DNA of 64,000 nucleotides, from NCBI RefSeq assembly GCF_021655615.1, contig NZ_AP025245.1, positions 434,001 through 498,000 on the forward strand, read 5' to 3'. Positions 36,214 through 45,003 of the stretch are shown piece by piece; position 1 is the stretch's first letter, and every line of letters begins with the position of its first letter. The notes beneath the pieces are model-generated. The model saw nothing but the letters and a program-made list of their open reading frames with translations. It was not told the origin of the DNA and searched no databases. The stretch is from Acidianus sp. HS-5 (lineage in GTDB: Archaea; Thermoproteota; Thermoprotei_A; Sulfolobales; Sulfolobaceae). The translations under genes were made by a program, and so were the position numbers.

Positions 36214-36753
36214 CTAACAATATCCCTTAAGTTTCTCTAGATAGTCCTTAACTCTCCTGCGTTCGCTTTCAGAATTTAGGTAATCCATGTCGATGTTACT
36301 TAACTGAGTACAATAAACTAGAACTGCTTTAATCCTGTCCTCAGTACTATTCCAGAATTTCCATGCCTCTAAGTAAGTTATTATAACTTCCTCCGGCGGT
36401 AGTATGTAAACGTAGTATGAAGAGTCTACTTGCATCCTAATTGGAGGCTTACGCCTAGTATAAACGTCATCTACTATGTCTATCCCTTTTTCGGATATTT
36501 CCCTTATCTTTGGTAAGTATATTCTAAGCCCTTGATCTGAGATCTCCTTCAACACTTGTCTAACTAATTCCTCCGCTCCTCCCTCAATAATTATATCTAC
36601 GTCTCCTGTCCTATAGCTCCTACCGGAATATATTTCTGCAGCAAAACCTCCTACTATTATTATTCTACCCAATTTTTTCTCTTCTAACAAAGTGTTCAAA
36701 ATTGCCAGGAATTTTAAGAAACGGTCAGTCTCACTCCCTTTTAGTTCACTCAC
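36214..36753 (-). CDS. Nucleotidyltransferase of the MNT / AbiEii type
   Basis: About 179 aa. The polymerase-beta-like signature is present: GGFAAEIYSG, then RTGDVDIII with the two Asp of the catalytic pair. A third acidic residue is probably in the VDSS region. I start at GTG 36753 because it overlaps the stop codon of the upstream gene as GTGA. The longer frame up to 36816 would overlap that gene by 67 bp. Such enzymes act as antitoxins of HEPN toxins or as toxins in AbiE-like systems. A PaREP1/HEPN-like gene lies divergently 378 bp away. Confidence 0.75.
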   Translation of the reverse strand: MSELKGSETDRFLKFLAILNTLLEEKKLGRIIIVGGFAAEIYSGRSYRTGDVDIIIEGGAEELVRQVLKEISDQGLRIYLPKIREISEKGIDIVDDVYTRRKPPIRMQVDSSYYVYILPPEEVIITYLEAWKFWNSTEDRIKAVLVYCTQLSNIDMDYLNSESERRRVKDYLEKLKGYC

Positions 36754-36971
36754 TCTTGAAAGTAATTCCCTAAGCAACCAGTCTTGTAGTATATTACACC
36801 ACCTTCTACCTTCCAACAGCCCAGCTCTTCCAATAATTTTATGTTCTCTTCCCCCAGCTTAGCCAGCCTCTTTAGGTCTTCTTCAGTAATCTTACTCCCT
36901 CTGGGTCTGGGTCTATCTTCCAGCAACCTTATTATTACCTTTGGGTCTACCACAAGAAGAGTATATCTCAC
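36750..36971 (-). CDS. Small hypothetical protein coupled to the nucleotidyltransferase
   Basis: 73 aa, basic and helical in the middle (EEDLKRLAKLGEENIKLLEE), with a C-terminal strand hairpin and a Cys. Its stop overlaps the start of the nucleotidyltransferase, so the two are translated together. It could be the cognate regulator or antitoxin. The family is not recognised. Confidence 0.6.
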   Translation of the reverse strand: MRYTLLVVDPKVIIRLLEDRPRPRGSKITEEDLKRLAKLGEENIKLLEELGCWKVEGGVIYYKTGCLGNYFQE

Positions 36972-37130
36972 ACAGAGATAATAAACATAACTTTATACCG
37001 TTGAACAAGCTTTACACTTAATTTACGAAGTTAATAATTATATTTCAAGATAGTTACTACAATGAATGTTTTTGAACGATCTTCAAAAACTCTCTTAAAA
37101 CTTTAATACTCAACAGCGGAATATCAGATA

Positions 37131-37598
37131 ATGGAAGAGCTAATAAGGAAAGCTGAGGAGAAAGGAATAGACGTTGAAGATGTTTTAATTCAACTAATCT
37201 ACAAAGACGACCCAGACGGTGAAGTAAAGTTTAGGTTAGAGATGGCTAAAAAGTACATGGCCGAGGCTGAGGATTACGTTAAGAAAGGCGACCCAGTCCA
37301 AGCTTCTGAGAAAGCTTATAAAGTTGCAGAGGAGCTTGTGAAAGCCCTTGCTGAGAAGTTTAACCTACCGGAGTACCAGAAAGCAAGAAATGAAGGGAGA
37401 TGGTATACATACTTGCTCGGTTCTGCAGCAGGTAAACTTTCCTCAAATCTGGGAACATGGGTAATGAATGGGTGGGATACTGCTTACGCTTTACACGTCT
37501 GGGGTCTTCATGAAGCTAAGTGGAGTATTCAAGATATTTTACCCAGGATTAATACTATCAGAAAGATGTTAGAAGAGGGAGAAAAAGTCCTGCAATGA
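37131..37598 (+). CDS. PaREP1-family HEPN-like protein
   Basis: 155 aa, a clear paralogue of 20380-20850. The shared motifs are RKAEEKGIDVEDVLI, KKGDPVQASEKAYKVAEE, NEGRWYTYLL and LHVWGLHEAKWS. It is divergent from the small protein and nucleotidyltransferase pair at 36214-36971. HEPN and nucleotidyltransferase pairs are well known, usually in one operon; here they are back to back. Whether the conserved charged and aromatic residues form an RNase site is not known. Confidence 0.85.
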   Translation: MEELIRKAEEKGIDVEDVLIQLIYKDDPDGEVKFRLEMAKKYMAEAEDYVKKGDPVQASEKAYKVAEELVKALAEKFNLPEYQKARNEGRWYTYLLGSAAGKLSSNLGTWVMNGWDTAYALHVWGLHEAKWSIQDILPRINTIRKMLEEGEKVLQ

Positions 37599-37749
37599 TG
37601 CGGGTTACTATACATTGTCTTCTATCTTGTGCTTGTGGATAGTCCAATTTTTTATCAAAGCATACTTTGTGATTTAGAATTTGAGGCTTAACACCTATAA
37701 AGTATCTGCCTTATCTCATGTCTAAATGCACTCATATTGCTAAACTTGT

Positions 37750-38739
37750 TTACTCCTTAGGTAACATTCTGCTTTCTACATAAGCAATGCCCTTCAGAAG
37801 TTTAGCAAAGTTCCCTTCGACGTAATTTTCTCCAAAGTCACCAAAATATTCATCCCCTATCCTCAGTATCGTGGCAGTCCTTTTAGGGATAAACTCCTCT
37901 TCTTCTCCTAAGGTATTCTTTATTGCAACTCTCCCTGCTTGGACTGCAACATCTGCAGACATTGGTATCTCAGAATTCTCAAAAGTTGCACAGTCTCCTG
38001 CCGCGTAGACGTCCTTGTAATCTATTGACCTTAAAAATTTATCAACTAACATCCTGTGGTTCCTATTCTTATGTAGAGAATTTATTATCTCAGGTCCTTT
38101 TAGACCTCCGGCAAAGATCGTAAGCTCAGATTTTACTTCACCGTGAGTAGTTATTACTTTGTCCTTCTGCACTTCAACTGCTTCAACTCCCAGCAAAAGG
38201 TTTACTCCTTTCTCTTCAAGGAGCTTTTGGGCTTTCTTAGCAGATGCAGTAGTCATTGTAGGTAAGAGTCTGTCCCTCCTTTGTATTAATGTAATGTTCT
38301 TTCCTTTTATGTTTCCTGCTAATTCTACTCCCGTAGCTCCTCCGCCAACTATTACTACGTCATTTACTTCCTCAAGCCTCTTCTTCAAGGCTGTTGCGTC
38401 TTCAAAGGTTTCAATCTTGTGGGCAAATTCTCTAGCACCTTTTAACCTAGGTAGGTTTTGGTGGTGACCTATGGTAAGGATCAACTTATCGTAGTTGAGT
38501 GCCTTCCCGTCGCTTAAGTACACTTTCTTTTCCTTAAAGTCAACCTTACTTAGTTCACCCACTATAACGTCTCTATATTTTATTGTAACGTCGTCCCTAA
38601 GCCCACAAACGTAGTCAATTACCCAAGGAGTTAGGAGAAAGTAGTCCTTCCTGTCAACTAGGACAATCTTCTCTTCTTCTTTTTTACCTCCTTTTGCCGA
38701 AAATCCTGCAAATCCTCCGCCAACTATTACGATTGTCAT
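37750..38739 (-). CDS. FAD-dependent NAD(P)H / quinone oxidoreductase (NDH-2 like)
   Basis: 329 aa. The N-terminal FAD-binding motif is IVGGGFAGFSA at about 4-14, the second dinucleotide motif is IVGGGATGVELAG at about 129-141, and the FAD ribityl motif YAAGDCATF is at about 254-262. This is the layout of type II NADH dehydrogenases and sulfide:quinone oxidoreductases. The Cys pair of sulfide:quinone oxidoreductase is not evident, so an NADH-type activity is more likely. It is shorter than typical NDH-2 (about 400 aa), lacking much of the membrane-binding C-terminus. A TATA box (GAATATAAAG) lies about 25 bp upstream. Confidence 0.82.
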   Translation of the reverse strand: MTIVIVGGGFAGFSAKGGKKEEEKIVLVDRKDYFLLTPWVIDYVCGLRDDVTIKYRDVIVGELSKVDFKEKKVYLSDGKALNYDKLILTIGHHQNLPRLKGAREFAHKIETFEDATALKKRLEEVNDVVIVGGGATGVELAGNIKGKNITLIQRRDRLLPTMTTASAKKAQKLLEEKGVNLLLGVEAVEVQKDKVITTHGEVKSELTIFAGGLKGPEIINSLHKNRNHRMLVDKFLRSIDYKDVYAAGDCATFENSEIPMSADVAVQAGRVAIKNTLGEEEEFIPKRTATILRIGDEYFGDFGENYVEGNFAKLLKGIAYVESRMLPKE

Positions 38740-38786
38740 ATATTATTCTTTGAAAACTTCTTTATATTCGCGAGTTATAAAATCCA

Positions 38787-38980
38787 TGCTTTATTGTGTA
38801 CTTCGATATTCTTGGGCTTTAAGTTCATCAGCTTTTCTTAAATTCTAATGCTTTTAGAAAGTTTATAGCTTTAGACTAAGGATATAACACTAATCGTGGT
38901 CTAAGAGCTTTTCCAAAATACTAACGGTAATTTAAAAGTAAGTTTAAATAATTGATAAAAAATGAACTACTCTCAAAGTA
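38787..38980 (+). repeat. Family A element, degenerate and expanded copy
   Basis: The left end TGCTTTATTGTGTACTTCGA and the right end AAAATGAACTACTCTCAAAGTA are recognisable. TTTAAAAGTAAGTTTAAATA marks the interior. About 65 bp of extra sequence is present in the middle. It is the only family A copy seen beyond 23 kb and looks old. Confidence 0.6.
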
Positions 38981-38986
38981 TGAAAT

Positions 38987-40537
38987 TCACATTGATTTCA
39001 GTATTTCCTCATCCTTTACTTTAGATGCTGGTCTCCAACCAGTCGCGTAAGCTATTGCAGTCCCTATCCCTGTCACTACCAAGTTAAGTGCTAGAGCTAT
39101 TAATGCAATGTAAACTGAGCCTATCGGGGTTGACATAAAGACGCCGTGGTAATAATAGTATAACCCTACCCCTGAAGCTACTCCAGCTATTAACCCTGCC
39201 AATAGCGACCACTTTTCTAACTTATGAGTGTAAAGCCCCAGAAAGACGGAGGGCATTGCTTGCGCTACTATTATTCCTCCTAATAATTGAAGTGTTATTG
39301 CGTAGCCTGGAACTGCGAAAACGAAACCTAATGCTGCGAACTTGAAAACTGCAGACATCCATTTTGCCAGTGTAGATTCTCCCTTCATCGATAACGGTTT
39401 AATTTCCTCTACTATATTCCTTACGAATAGGTTAGAGATAGCTATTGCCATTATTGCAGCCGGAACTAATCCGCCAATGAATACTCCTACTAGTGCGATG
39501 CCTATAAACCAAGAAGGTAGTGTGTAAGCTATTGTAGCAGGAACTACTAAATCTGCAGCTGCTGACTTGCCTATAACTGGGGCTAAATCGCTTATTGCTT
39601 TCAATGCGTTAGGTACACCGTAGATCAAAATGCCGAATAATGCTAAAAATACTAATCCTATACCGTAAATGGGTAGAAGCGAAGTGCTGAGCTTAAGTTG
39701 TTTCTTGCTCACCGAGCTTAATGAACCGTTTATTGCGTGAGGATATAAGTACAAGGCAATTGCACTTCCTAAAGCTAAGGAGAAGTAGGCCATTATTAAT
39801 TTTGAAGGTAACGTCTCATATATAGCTACCTTCTTTGAAGGTATGGAGGAAAAGGCTGCGTGGAATCCGTGTATTGCAAGCGGTATTGCTATGATTGAAA
39901 CTATTACTGTGAGCCATATTAATGCGTCCTTAAAGACGCCGGTAAGAGTTGCTCCCCTTAGTCCGCTGGTGTAAGTAAAAGCTGCAAGTATTGCGAAAGC
40001 GATTACTAGGGATACCTCGTTGATTAAGGTTATTGAACCGTTAATTCCTAAACCTATTATGAGCATTGTTAATGCTGCCTCCATGCCGACTATCTGTAAC
40101 GCTATGTAAGGTAGTTCTGCAACTATTCCTACTAATGCTACGGCAAAAGCTAAATGTCTACTGTTAAACCTGTCCTTTACGAAGTCGGCAGCAGTTATAT
40201 AACCCTTATTCCTTGATACTGTCCAGAGCCTCGGCATTGTTAACATAGCTATTGCAAAAGTCCATGCTACGTAAGGCACTGCGAAAAAGTAAAGAGAACC
40301 TACGCCGAATAATGCTGCAGGAACAGCTATGAAAGTGTAAGCAGTATATAAGTCAGCTCCCATGAGGAACCAAACTAGGAAAATCCCTAATCTTCTTCCT
40401 GCCAGTCCCCACTCATGAAGTTGTGATAGATCTCCTTTTCTCCACCTTGAACCGTAAAAGCCAAGGAATGCAAATAACGCAAATAGTACTAGGAAGACAA
40501 CTAAAGTTACATCATTGATATTAGTTTGCGGAATCAT
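38987..40537 (-). CDS. Sodium:solute symporter (SSS) family transporter
   Basis: 516 aa with about thirteen helices. The protein has the SSS core; conserved segments include LFALFAFLGFYGSRWRKGD, then GRRLGIFLVWFLMGADLYTAY at the front and GLRGATLTGVFKDALIW in the middle. Members import organic acids, amino acids or vitamins with Na or H. The small DUF3311 protein encoded just upstream is a typical companion of one SSS subgroup. The substrate cannot be named. Confidence 0.88.
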   Translation of the reverse strand: MIPQTNINDVTLVVFLVLFALFAFLGFYGSRWRKGDLSQLHEWGLAGRRLGIFLVWFLMGADLYTAYTFIAVPAALFGVGSLYFFAVPYVAWTFAIAMLTMPRLWTVSRNKGYITAADFVKDRFNSRHLAFAVALVGIVAELPYIALQIVGMEAALTMLIIGLGINGSITLINEVSLVIAFAILAAFTYTSGLRGATLTGVFKDALIWLTVIVSIIAIPLAIHGFHAAFSSIPSKKVAIYETLPSKLIMAYFSLALGSAIALYLYPHAINGSLSSVSKKQLKLSTSLLPIYGIGLVFLALFGILIYGVPNALKAISDLAPVIGKSAAADLVVPATIAYTLPSWFIGIALVGVFIGGLVPAAIMAIAISNLFVRNIVEEIKPLSMKGESTLAKWMSAVFKFAALGFVFAVPGYAITLQLLGGIIVAQAMPSVFLGLYTHKLEKWSLLAGLIAGVASGVGLYYYYHGVFMSTPIGSVYIALIALALNLVVTGIGTAIAYATGWRPASKVKDEEILKSM

Positions 40538-40539
40538 TT

Positions 40540-40737
40540 TTACTCCTCCTCCCTAAATATGTACCCTACTACAAAAAACATTAAACTACTTACTGCTAAC
40601 ATAATGGTTTGATACCAGTAGAAAAATGGTACTCCTAATAAGCAAGGAGTAACTCTGTTGAAGACAGGAAATATGGAGTACAGTACTATATCAACTAACA
40701 AGATTATGAAAATTGCGGGATAAAATTTTGACGCCAT
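40540..40737 (-). CDS. DUF3311 small membrane protein, SSS partner
   Basis: 65 aa with two helices. The central sequence PCLLGVPFFYWYQT is the DUF3311 signature. It ends 2 bp before the symporter start, so the two form one operon. It is probably an accessory subunit for assembly or activity of the transporter. Confidence 0.8.
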   Translation of the reverse strand: MASKFYPAIFIILLVDIVLYSIFPVFNRVTPCLLGVPFFYWYQTIMLAVSSLMFFVVGYIFREEE

Positions 40738-40840
40738 AAGAACCTCTAGTATCGCGTTTACTTAAGTTTTCTTTATATTTTTCGATAACAAAGATTTAAG
40801 GGAAACGTATGAAATTTAAAAAATTATTGTAAAGTATGAA

Positions 40841-41731
40841 TTACTTCATAAGTTTCTTTATCTTTTCCCACATGGAATCAATGTAGTTCTCCAATGCTTT
40901 ATATTCTTCTTCATTAATGCGTTTAAACCTCCCTTGGACTTGAATGAAGTCCTTTAATGGCCTTCTAGTAGACTTTTCTAAACAGTGGAGGGACTCCGGA
41001 CTTACAGTAAGCTTACCGTTCTCGTATTCTAATAAAGGCCAGTAACAAGTTTGAACTGCAAGTTTCCCTACTTCTGCAGTCTTCGAAGGGTCAAACATCC
41101 AGCCGTAAGGGTCTGGAGTTAAAACTTGAACGTATTTGAAGCCAAATATCTGCTTCGCCTTCCTCAGCTTGTTAACGAAGTCGTGAGGATATCCTACAGA
41201 GGCAGTAGCCAAATAAGGTATATTGTGGTCCATCAATATGAACATTATCTCTTTTTTATTCTCCTTTTTACCCTCAGGAGTAGTAGAAGTGTAAGCTCCG
41301 AAAGGCGTTGAACCGCTCCTCTGACCGCCTGAGTTCATGTATGCTTCGTTGTCTATGCATATGTATATGAAGTTCTCGTTCCTCTCTGCAGCACCGCTCA
41401 TTGAGCCGAAGCCTATATCGGCAGTTCCTCCATCTCCTGCCCATACTACTACTGTAGTGTTTTTATTCCTCTGTTTGTAAGCCCTCCACATACCTGAGGC
41501 TGCAGGTGGTCCTGCTGCAAAGGCTATGTTAAGTACAGGGAAGTTATAGGAGTTTCTAGGTGCTAAGCCCTGTATTACTGATGAACATCCGGCTATTACT
41601 ATTAAAGCAACGTCATTACCTAAAGCCATACCTACCATTCTCATTGCCATGTTCTCTGGACAGCCTGGGCAAGCTGAAGTCCCGGAGAGGAGGGAATTAC
41701 TCTTCAGCATATCTCGGAGACTTAAGCTCAA
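40841..41731 (-). CDS. porB: Pyruvate:ferredoxin oxidoreductase beta subunit
   Basis: 296 aa. The subunit binds thiamine diphosphate and one Fe-S cluster. CPGCPENMA at about 21-29 gives two cluster Cys, with further Cys in AGCSS and QTCYWP. The TPP motif is GDGGTADIGFGS near 94-105, with IDNEAYMNSG completing it. The TTG start at 41731 is decided by GGAGGT, exactly 7 bases upstream; the frame overlaps the alpha subunit's end by 35 bp. It is the last gene of the gamma-delta-alpha-beta operon and converts pyruvate or a related 2-oxoacid to the acyl-CoA. Confidence 0.93.
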   Translation of the reverse strand: MSLSLRDMLKSNSLLSGTSACPGCPENMAMRMVGMALGNDVALIVIAGCSSVIQGLAPRNSYNFPVLNIAFAAGPPAASGMWRAYKQRNKNTTVVVWAGDGGTADIGFGSMSGAAERNENFIYICIDNEAYMNSGGQRSGSTPFGAYTSTTPEGKKENKKEIMFILMDHNIPYLATASVGYPHDFVNKLRKAKQIFGFKYVQVLTPDPYGWMFDPSKTAEVGKLAVQTCYWPLLEYENGKLTVSPESLHCLEKSTRRPLKDFIQVQGRFKRINEEEYKALENYIDSMWEKIKKLMK

Positions 41732-42899
41732 TTTTCTTACCTCCTTTCGGATAATACCAACCTACACCTTTTGCATTACCTTGTTTTGCCTTCTCCACGA
41801 ATCTGGAGATGATCTCTTTGAAATCTCCTTTATTTAGCAAAACTCCTCCCAAGCCGGAAACTACACCGCACATTTGGTCGTGGTGTAAAGTCGCTTTCAG
41901 TTCAAGGTAAAGTGGCCCACCTCTTCCTAAGGAAGTAGCCCTATCGATCACCAGGATTGCCTTCTTGTCCTTTAATGCGGAAGTTATTTCATCCTCGCTC
42001 CAAGGTCTTATATACCTTATCCTATATAAACCAACGCTTAAGCCTTTCTGCCTTAGTTCGTCTATTGCCTCCATTGCGTCTCCTGCCCAAGCACCCATTA
42101 ACACTACTGCATAATCTGCGTCGTTTAGTTTGTACTTAACATTTAAGGTTGAGTAATTATTTATCCCGGAAATCTTCTGATATTCCCTTCCTACCTCTTT
42201 AATAACCTCCTCTGAATGAGTTATCGCCTCATGGATTGAGTTTCTTAGTCTCATGTACTCTATTGGAGGAAATATGTTACCCATTCCCACTGGATTTTCA
42301 GAGTCTAAGACGAATGGTTGTTTCCTTGGCGGAAGGAATAAGTCGACGTCTTCCTGCGAAGGGATGTTTACGTTAGTTTTCATATGAGATAATATGAAAC
42401 CGTCCATTCCTACCATCATAGGTAAATAGGCTCTCTCATCCTCTGAGACTCTAAATGCTTGCAAGGTCAAGTCTAGGGCCTCCTGAGGATTACTTGCAAA
42501 AGCCATTAACCAACCGCTGTCCCTTTCGCTCATAAAATCAGTGTTTTCATCCCATATATTCCAAGGAGCACCTACTGCTCTTGTTGCAACTACCATTACT
42601 ACCGGAACTCTACTCCCTGCAACCCACCAGGTCATTTCGTGCATGTAAAGAAGTCCTTGAGATGCCGTAGCAGTAAAAGCCCTAACTCCTGCAACTGCTG
42701 CACCGAAAGTTGAAGCCATTGCAGCGTGTTCGCTTTCAACCCTTATGATTTCAGCCTCAAGCTCTCCGTTAGCTTTCATTTCAGCCAATTTCTCAATAAT
42801 AGAAGTCTGTGGAGTTATTGGATATATCCCTACCACTCCTACTCTTGCTAACTTAACTGCTAAAGCAACTGCCTCATTTCCGGAAATTGTCTTCATCAT
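41697..42899 (-). CDS. porA: Pyruvate:ferredoxin oxidoreductase alpha subunit
   Basis: About 400 aa. The N-terminal pyrimidine-binding domain starts TISGNEAVALAVKLA and continues YPITPQTSIIEKL. The Glu in RVESEHAAMA near 57-66 is the conserved TPP-activating residue region. The C-terminal domain (YAVVLMGAWAGDAMEA) follows. I start at ATG 42899, which overlaps the stop of the delta gene as ATGA; the next codon is also ATG. A longer frame to 42956 lies inside the delta gene. YPITPQT favours the pyruvate over the branched-chain class. Confidence 0.93.
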   Translation of the reverse strand: MMKTISGNEAVALAVKLARVGVVGIYPITPQTSIIEKLAEMKANGELEAEIIRVESEHAAMASTFGAAVAGVRAFTATASQGLLYMHEMTWWVAGSRVPVVMVVATRAVGAPWNIWDENTDFMSERDSGWLMAFASNPQEALDLTLQAFRVSEDERAYLPMMVGMDGFILSHMKTNVNIPSQEDVDLFLPPRKQPFVLDSENPVGMGNIFPPIEYMRLRNSIHEAITHSEEVIKEVGREYQKISGINNYSTLNVKYKLNDADYAVVLMGAWAGDAMEAIDELRQKGLSVGLYRIRYIRPWSEDEITSALKDKKAILVIDRATSLGRGGPLYLELKATLHHDQMCGVVSGLGGVLLNKGDFKEIISRFVEKAKQGNAKGVGWYYPKGGKKIELKSPRYAEE

Positions 42900-43153
42900 T
42901 GCTCCATCACCATGCTTATCGCCTTTACTGGGCATACTGACGCACATACACCGCATCCTTTGCAGTATTCATAGTCAACGTAAACTCCGTTGTCGACGTG
43001 GATGGTCGTTTCTGGACACCAGAGGTAACAAGCTTTACATTGGATACACTTTTCTCTTGAGATTACTGGTCTTACTACTCTCCAATTGCCCGTCTTTCCT
43101 CCAGCCCCTTTGTCGGGGACTGAGATGGGGAAATATTGGTAATCATACTGCAA
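42896..43153 (-). CDS. porD: Pyruvate:ferredoxin oxidoreductase delta subunit (2x[4Fe-4S])
   Basis: 85 aa. Two ferredoxin motifs are present, CIQCKACYLWCPE and CKGCGVCASVCPV. It passes electrons from the catalytic subunits to soluble ferredoxin, plausibly the zinc ferredoxin at 30841. The start is TTG at 43153, set by GGAGGTG, 7 bases upstream and inside the gamma gene, with an 11-bp overlap of frames. Confidence 0.93.
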   Translation of the reverse strand: MQYDYQYFPISVPDKGAGGKTGNWRVVRPVISREKCIQCKACYLWCPETTIHVDNGVYVDYEYCKGCGVCASVCPVKAISMVMEQ

Positions 43154-43700
43154 GTTGGTACACCTCCGAGACTATTTTATAAGCGATTTCTGCCCCTCTC
43201 TTATTTAGCTCTGCCGATTTTCCTTCAAATTCTTCATCTATTGCCTCGTTAAGGGATGTTAAGGAAAGGTTGATTATTCTAGCTAAAGCCCCCAGCATTA
43301 TGACATTCACCATAGGCCATCCTGACTTGACTAGACCTATATCTCTGGCTATTTTATAGGCGTCAATAGCGAAAGTAGTGAAAGGAATGTTAGCGTTTTT
43401 TGCGTTTATCAAAACTTTTCCTTCCCTCTTAAGCCCCCTCAATGGGTTTGAAATATTCAGGAGTGTAGGATCTATGATGACTATAATGTCGGGATTTTCG
43501 ATAGGAGAAGTAAGCCTAATAGGCTGGTCTGAGATCCTACAGTACGCCTCTATTTCCGCACCTCTCCTCTCAGCACCATAGATGGGGAATGCAGATGACC
43601 ATAAGCCCTGCTTGCCTGCCGCAACTGCGAGAAGTTCAGCTGAAGTAACAACTCCTTGTCCTCCTCTTCCGTGAAAGCGTATCTCAAGCGATAGTCTCAC
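43143..43700 (-). CDS. porC: Pyruvate:ferredoxin oxidoreductase gamma subunit
   Basis: 185 aa. The family opening is clear (IRFHGRGGQGVVTSAELLA at about 7-25), followed by YGAERRGAEIEAYCRI and MVNVIMLGALARI. It is the first gene of the four-gene por operon, begins with GTG and has no upstream SD, in contrast with the following genes, so the transcript may be leaderless. A 49-bp gap separates it from the Fe-S membrane protein gene upstream on the same strand. Confidence 0.93.
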   Translation of the reverse strand: MRLSLEIRFHGRGGQGVVTSAELLAVAAGKQGLWSSAFPIYGAERRGAEIEAYCRISDQPIRLTSPIENPDIIVIIDPTLLNISNPLRGLKREGKVLINAKNANIPFTTFAIDAYKIARDIGLVKSGWPMVNVIMLGALARIINLSLTSLNEAIDEEFEGKSAELNKRGAEIAYKIVSEVYQLAV

Positions 43701-43749
43701 CGAATTTATTATTTGTTATTTAACTTAATAAATGTTTATAATAAAAACT

Positions 43750-44943
43750 TCAATAATTAGGAATTCCATAGTATATAACCTTTTTAAAGAACTCTACTCT
43801 GTGATTAACTTCTGAATATATTGCTAAGACAAAAGCTATAATCGACAACGGTGCAAATACGAAAGAGAGGACGATCAAGACAATATATGGTATGTTAAAC
43901 AATGTCCTTTCATGTGTGTTAAATTTCTTCGCCTTTTCATGTGCAGTAATTATTTCTAGAGCACCCACTAAAACACCTACTGCGATAAAAACTACGTCAT
44001 GAGTAAAGAAGTAAGCCAGAGGAAGTACTACAGTGAGCCCAGAACCTATAAAGGATATCGGCGTATCAGCATTATACCAAGAAGGCCTACTCTTCAACAT
44101 GTAAATCATTATTGATGAAGCTACTCCTAAAGCTAAGAGTACTTCTGCTACGTAATATGCCGGTGAGTAAACCAAATCTAGTGCGAAGAAAGGTATTGAA
44201 AGGAGGGAGAATATAACTTCCCTGCTAAGCCAGGAGTTCTTTAGGCCGTAGATCATTTTTAAAGACCTAGAGAAGAACTTTGAGTGATTAATGGAGAGGA
44301 GCAGAGTAACTAAAAGGAGGACTATGGAGATAGGAGCATAGTAAGGTAACCTAAGAAGTGAGTAGAAGAGTGCTACCTCACTGCCTATTGTGAAGGAGAG
44401 GAGCCCTAAATAGTTCTTCTCCTCTTTCTCCTTAACGTATTCTCCTTCTATTTTTCCTTCCTTAGGCGTTATGATCTTAAAGTTTGGTTTAGTTATTTCA
44501 AAGGGCGGTAAATAATCTACTTGGTTTCCTCCTTCGATCCAACCGAAAGCTAACGCTCCCGTAGGACAAGCCTCAACACAGTACGGCATACCGTTGCCCA
44601 GTCTGCTCATACATAGGTCGCACTTTGTCATGGAATCTTTACCCATTTCCAATGCCTCATAGGGACAAGCCCAAGTGCAGTAACCACAACCTATACATTT
44701 CTCCTTCGCAATGTGTACTATCCCGTTATCCTCTTTCTCTATTGCATCAGTTGGGCAAACGTCCATGCATTTCGGGTCTCTGCAGTGATTGCACGCAATT
44801 GAAAGTGCTGTTTTGTAACCGTCTATTTGGAAAACTGGTAATTTCCTCCAATGATAACCGTAAGCCTGGGTGCAGGCGTTTACGCAAGCATTACATAGGA
44901 TACACTTGTTGTGGTCAAAAATGAAACCTAACTGTCTCTCCAT
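43750..44943 (-). CDS. Four-cluster Fe-S protein fused to a membrane anchor (DmsB-DmsC like)
   Basis: 397 aa. The first 140 residues carry four complete Cys quartets: CILCNACVNAC, CNHCRDPKCMDVC, CIGCGYCTWACP and a CDLC...CVEAC with an 11-residue spacer, the pattern of DmsB/PsrB/NrfC subunits. About residues 180-397 form eight or nine helices like the quinol-reacting DmsC/NrfD anchor. The two are usually separate proteins. No molybdopterin catalytic subunit is nearby. Its position 49 bp upstream of the por operon on the same strand suggests that it passes electrons between a ferredoxin-type donor and the quinone pool. That role is inference. Confidence 0.85.
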   Translation of the reverse strand: MERQLGFIFDHNKCILCNACVNACTQAYGYHWRKLPVFQIDGYKTALSIACNHCRDPKCMDVCPTDAIEKEDNGIVHIAKEKCIGCGYCTWACPYEALEMGKDSMTKCDLCMSRLGNGMPYCVEACPTGALAFGWIEGGNQVDYLPPFEITKPNFKIITPKEGKIEGEYVKEKEEKNYLGLLSFTIGSEVALFYSLLRLPYYAPISIVLLLVTLLLSINHSKFFSRSLKMIYGLKNSWLSREVIFSLLSIPFFALDLVYSPAYYVAEVLLALGVASSIMIYMLKSRPSWYNADTPISFIGSGLTVVLPLAYFFTHDVVFIAVGVLVGALEIITAHEKAKKFNTHERTLFNIPYIVLIVLSFVFAPLSIIAFVLAIYSEVNHRVEFFKKVIYYGIPNY

Positions 44944-44977
44944 AAGGTAAAATTAGTAATGATAGATATTAAACTTT

Positions 44978-44988
44978 ATTATATAAAG
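44978..44988 (+). promoter_or_regulatory. TATA box of the 45004 gene
   Basis: ATTATATAAAG, about 20-26 bp before the ATG at 45004. On the other strand, AAGTTTAATATC about 25 bp from 44943 could serve the divergent Fe-S membrane protein gene. Confidence 0.5.
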
Positions 44989-45003
44989 AAATAATAGAAT
45001 GTT

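Noticed and set aside
36754..36816. Longer start for the nucleotidyltransferase
   Set aside because: It would overlap the upstream gene by 67 bp; the GTGA overlap at 36753 is more likely.
42900..42956. Longer start for the PorA subunit
   Set aside because: It lies inside porD; ATG 42899 overlaps the porD stop and matches the family N-terminus.
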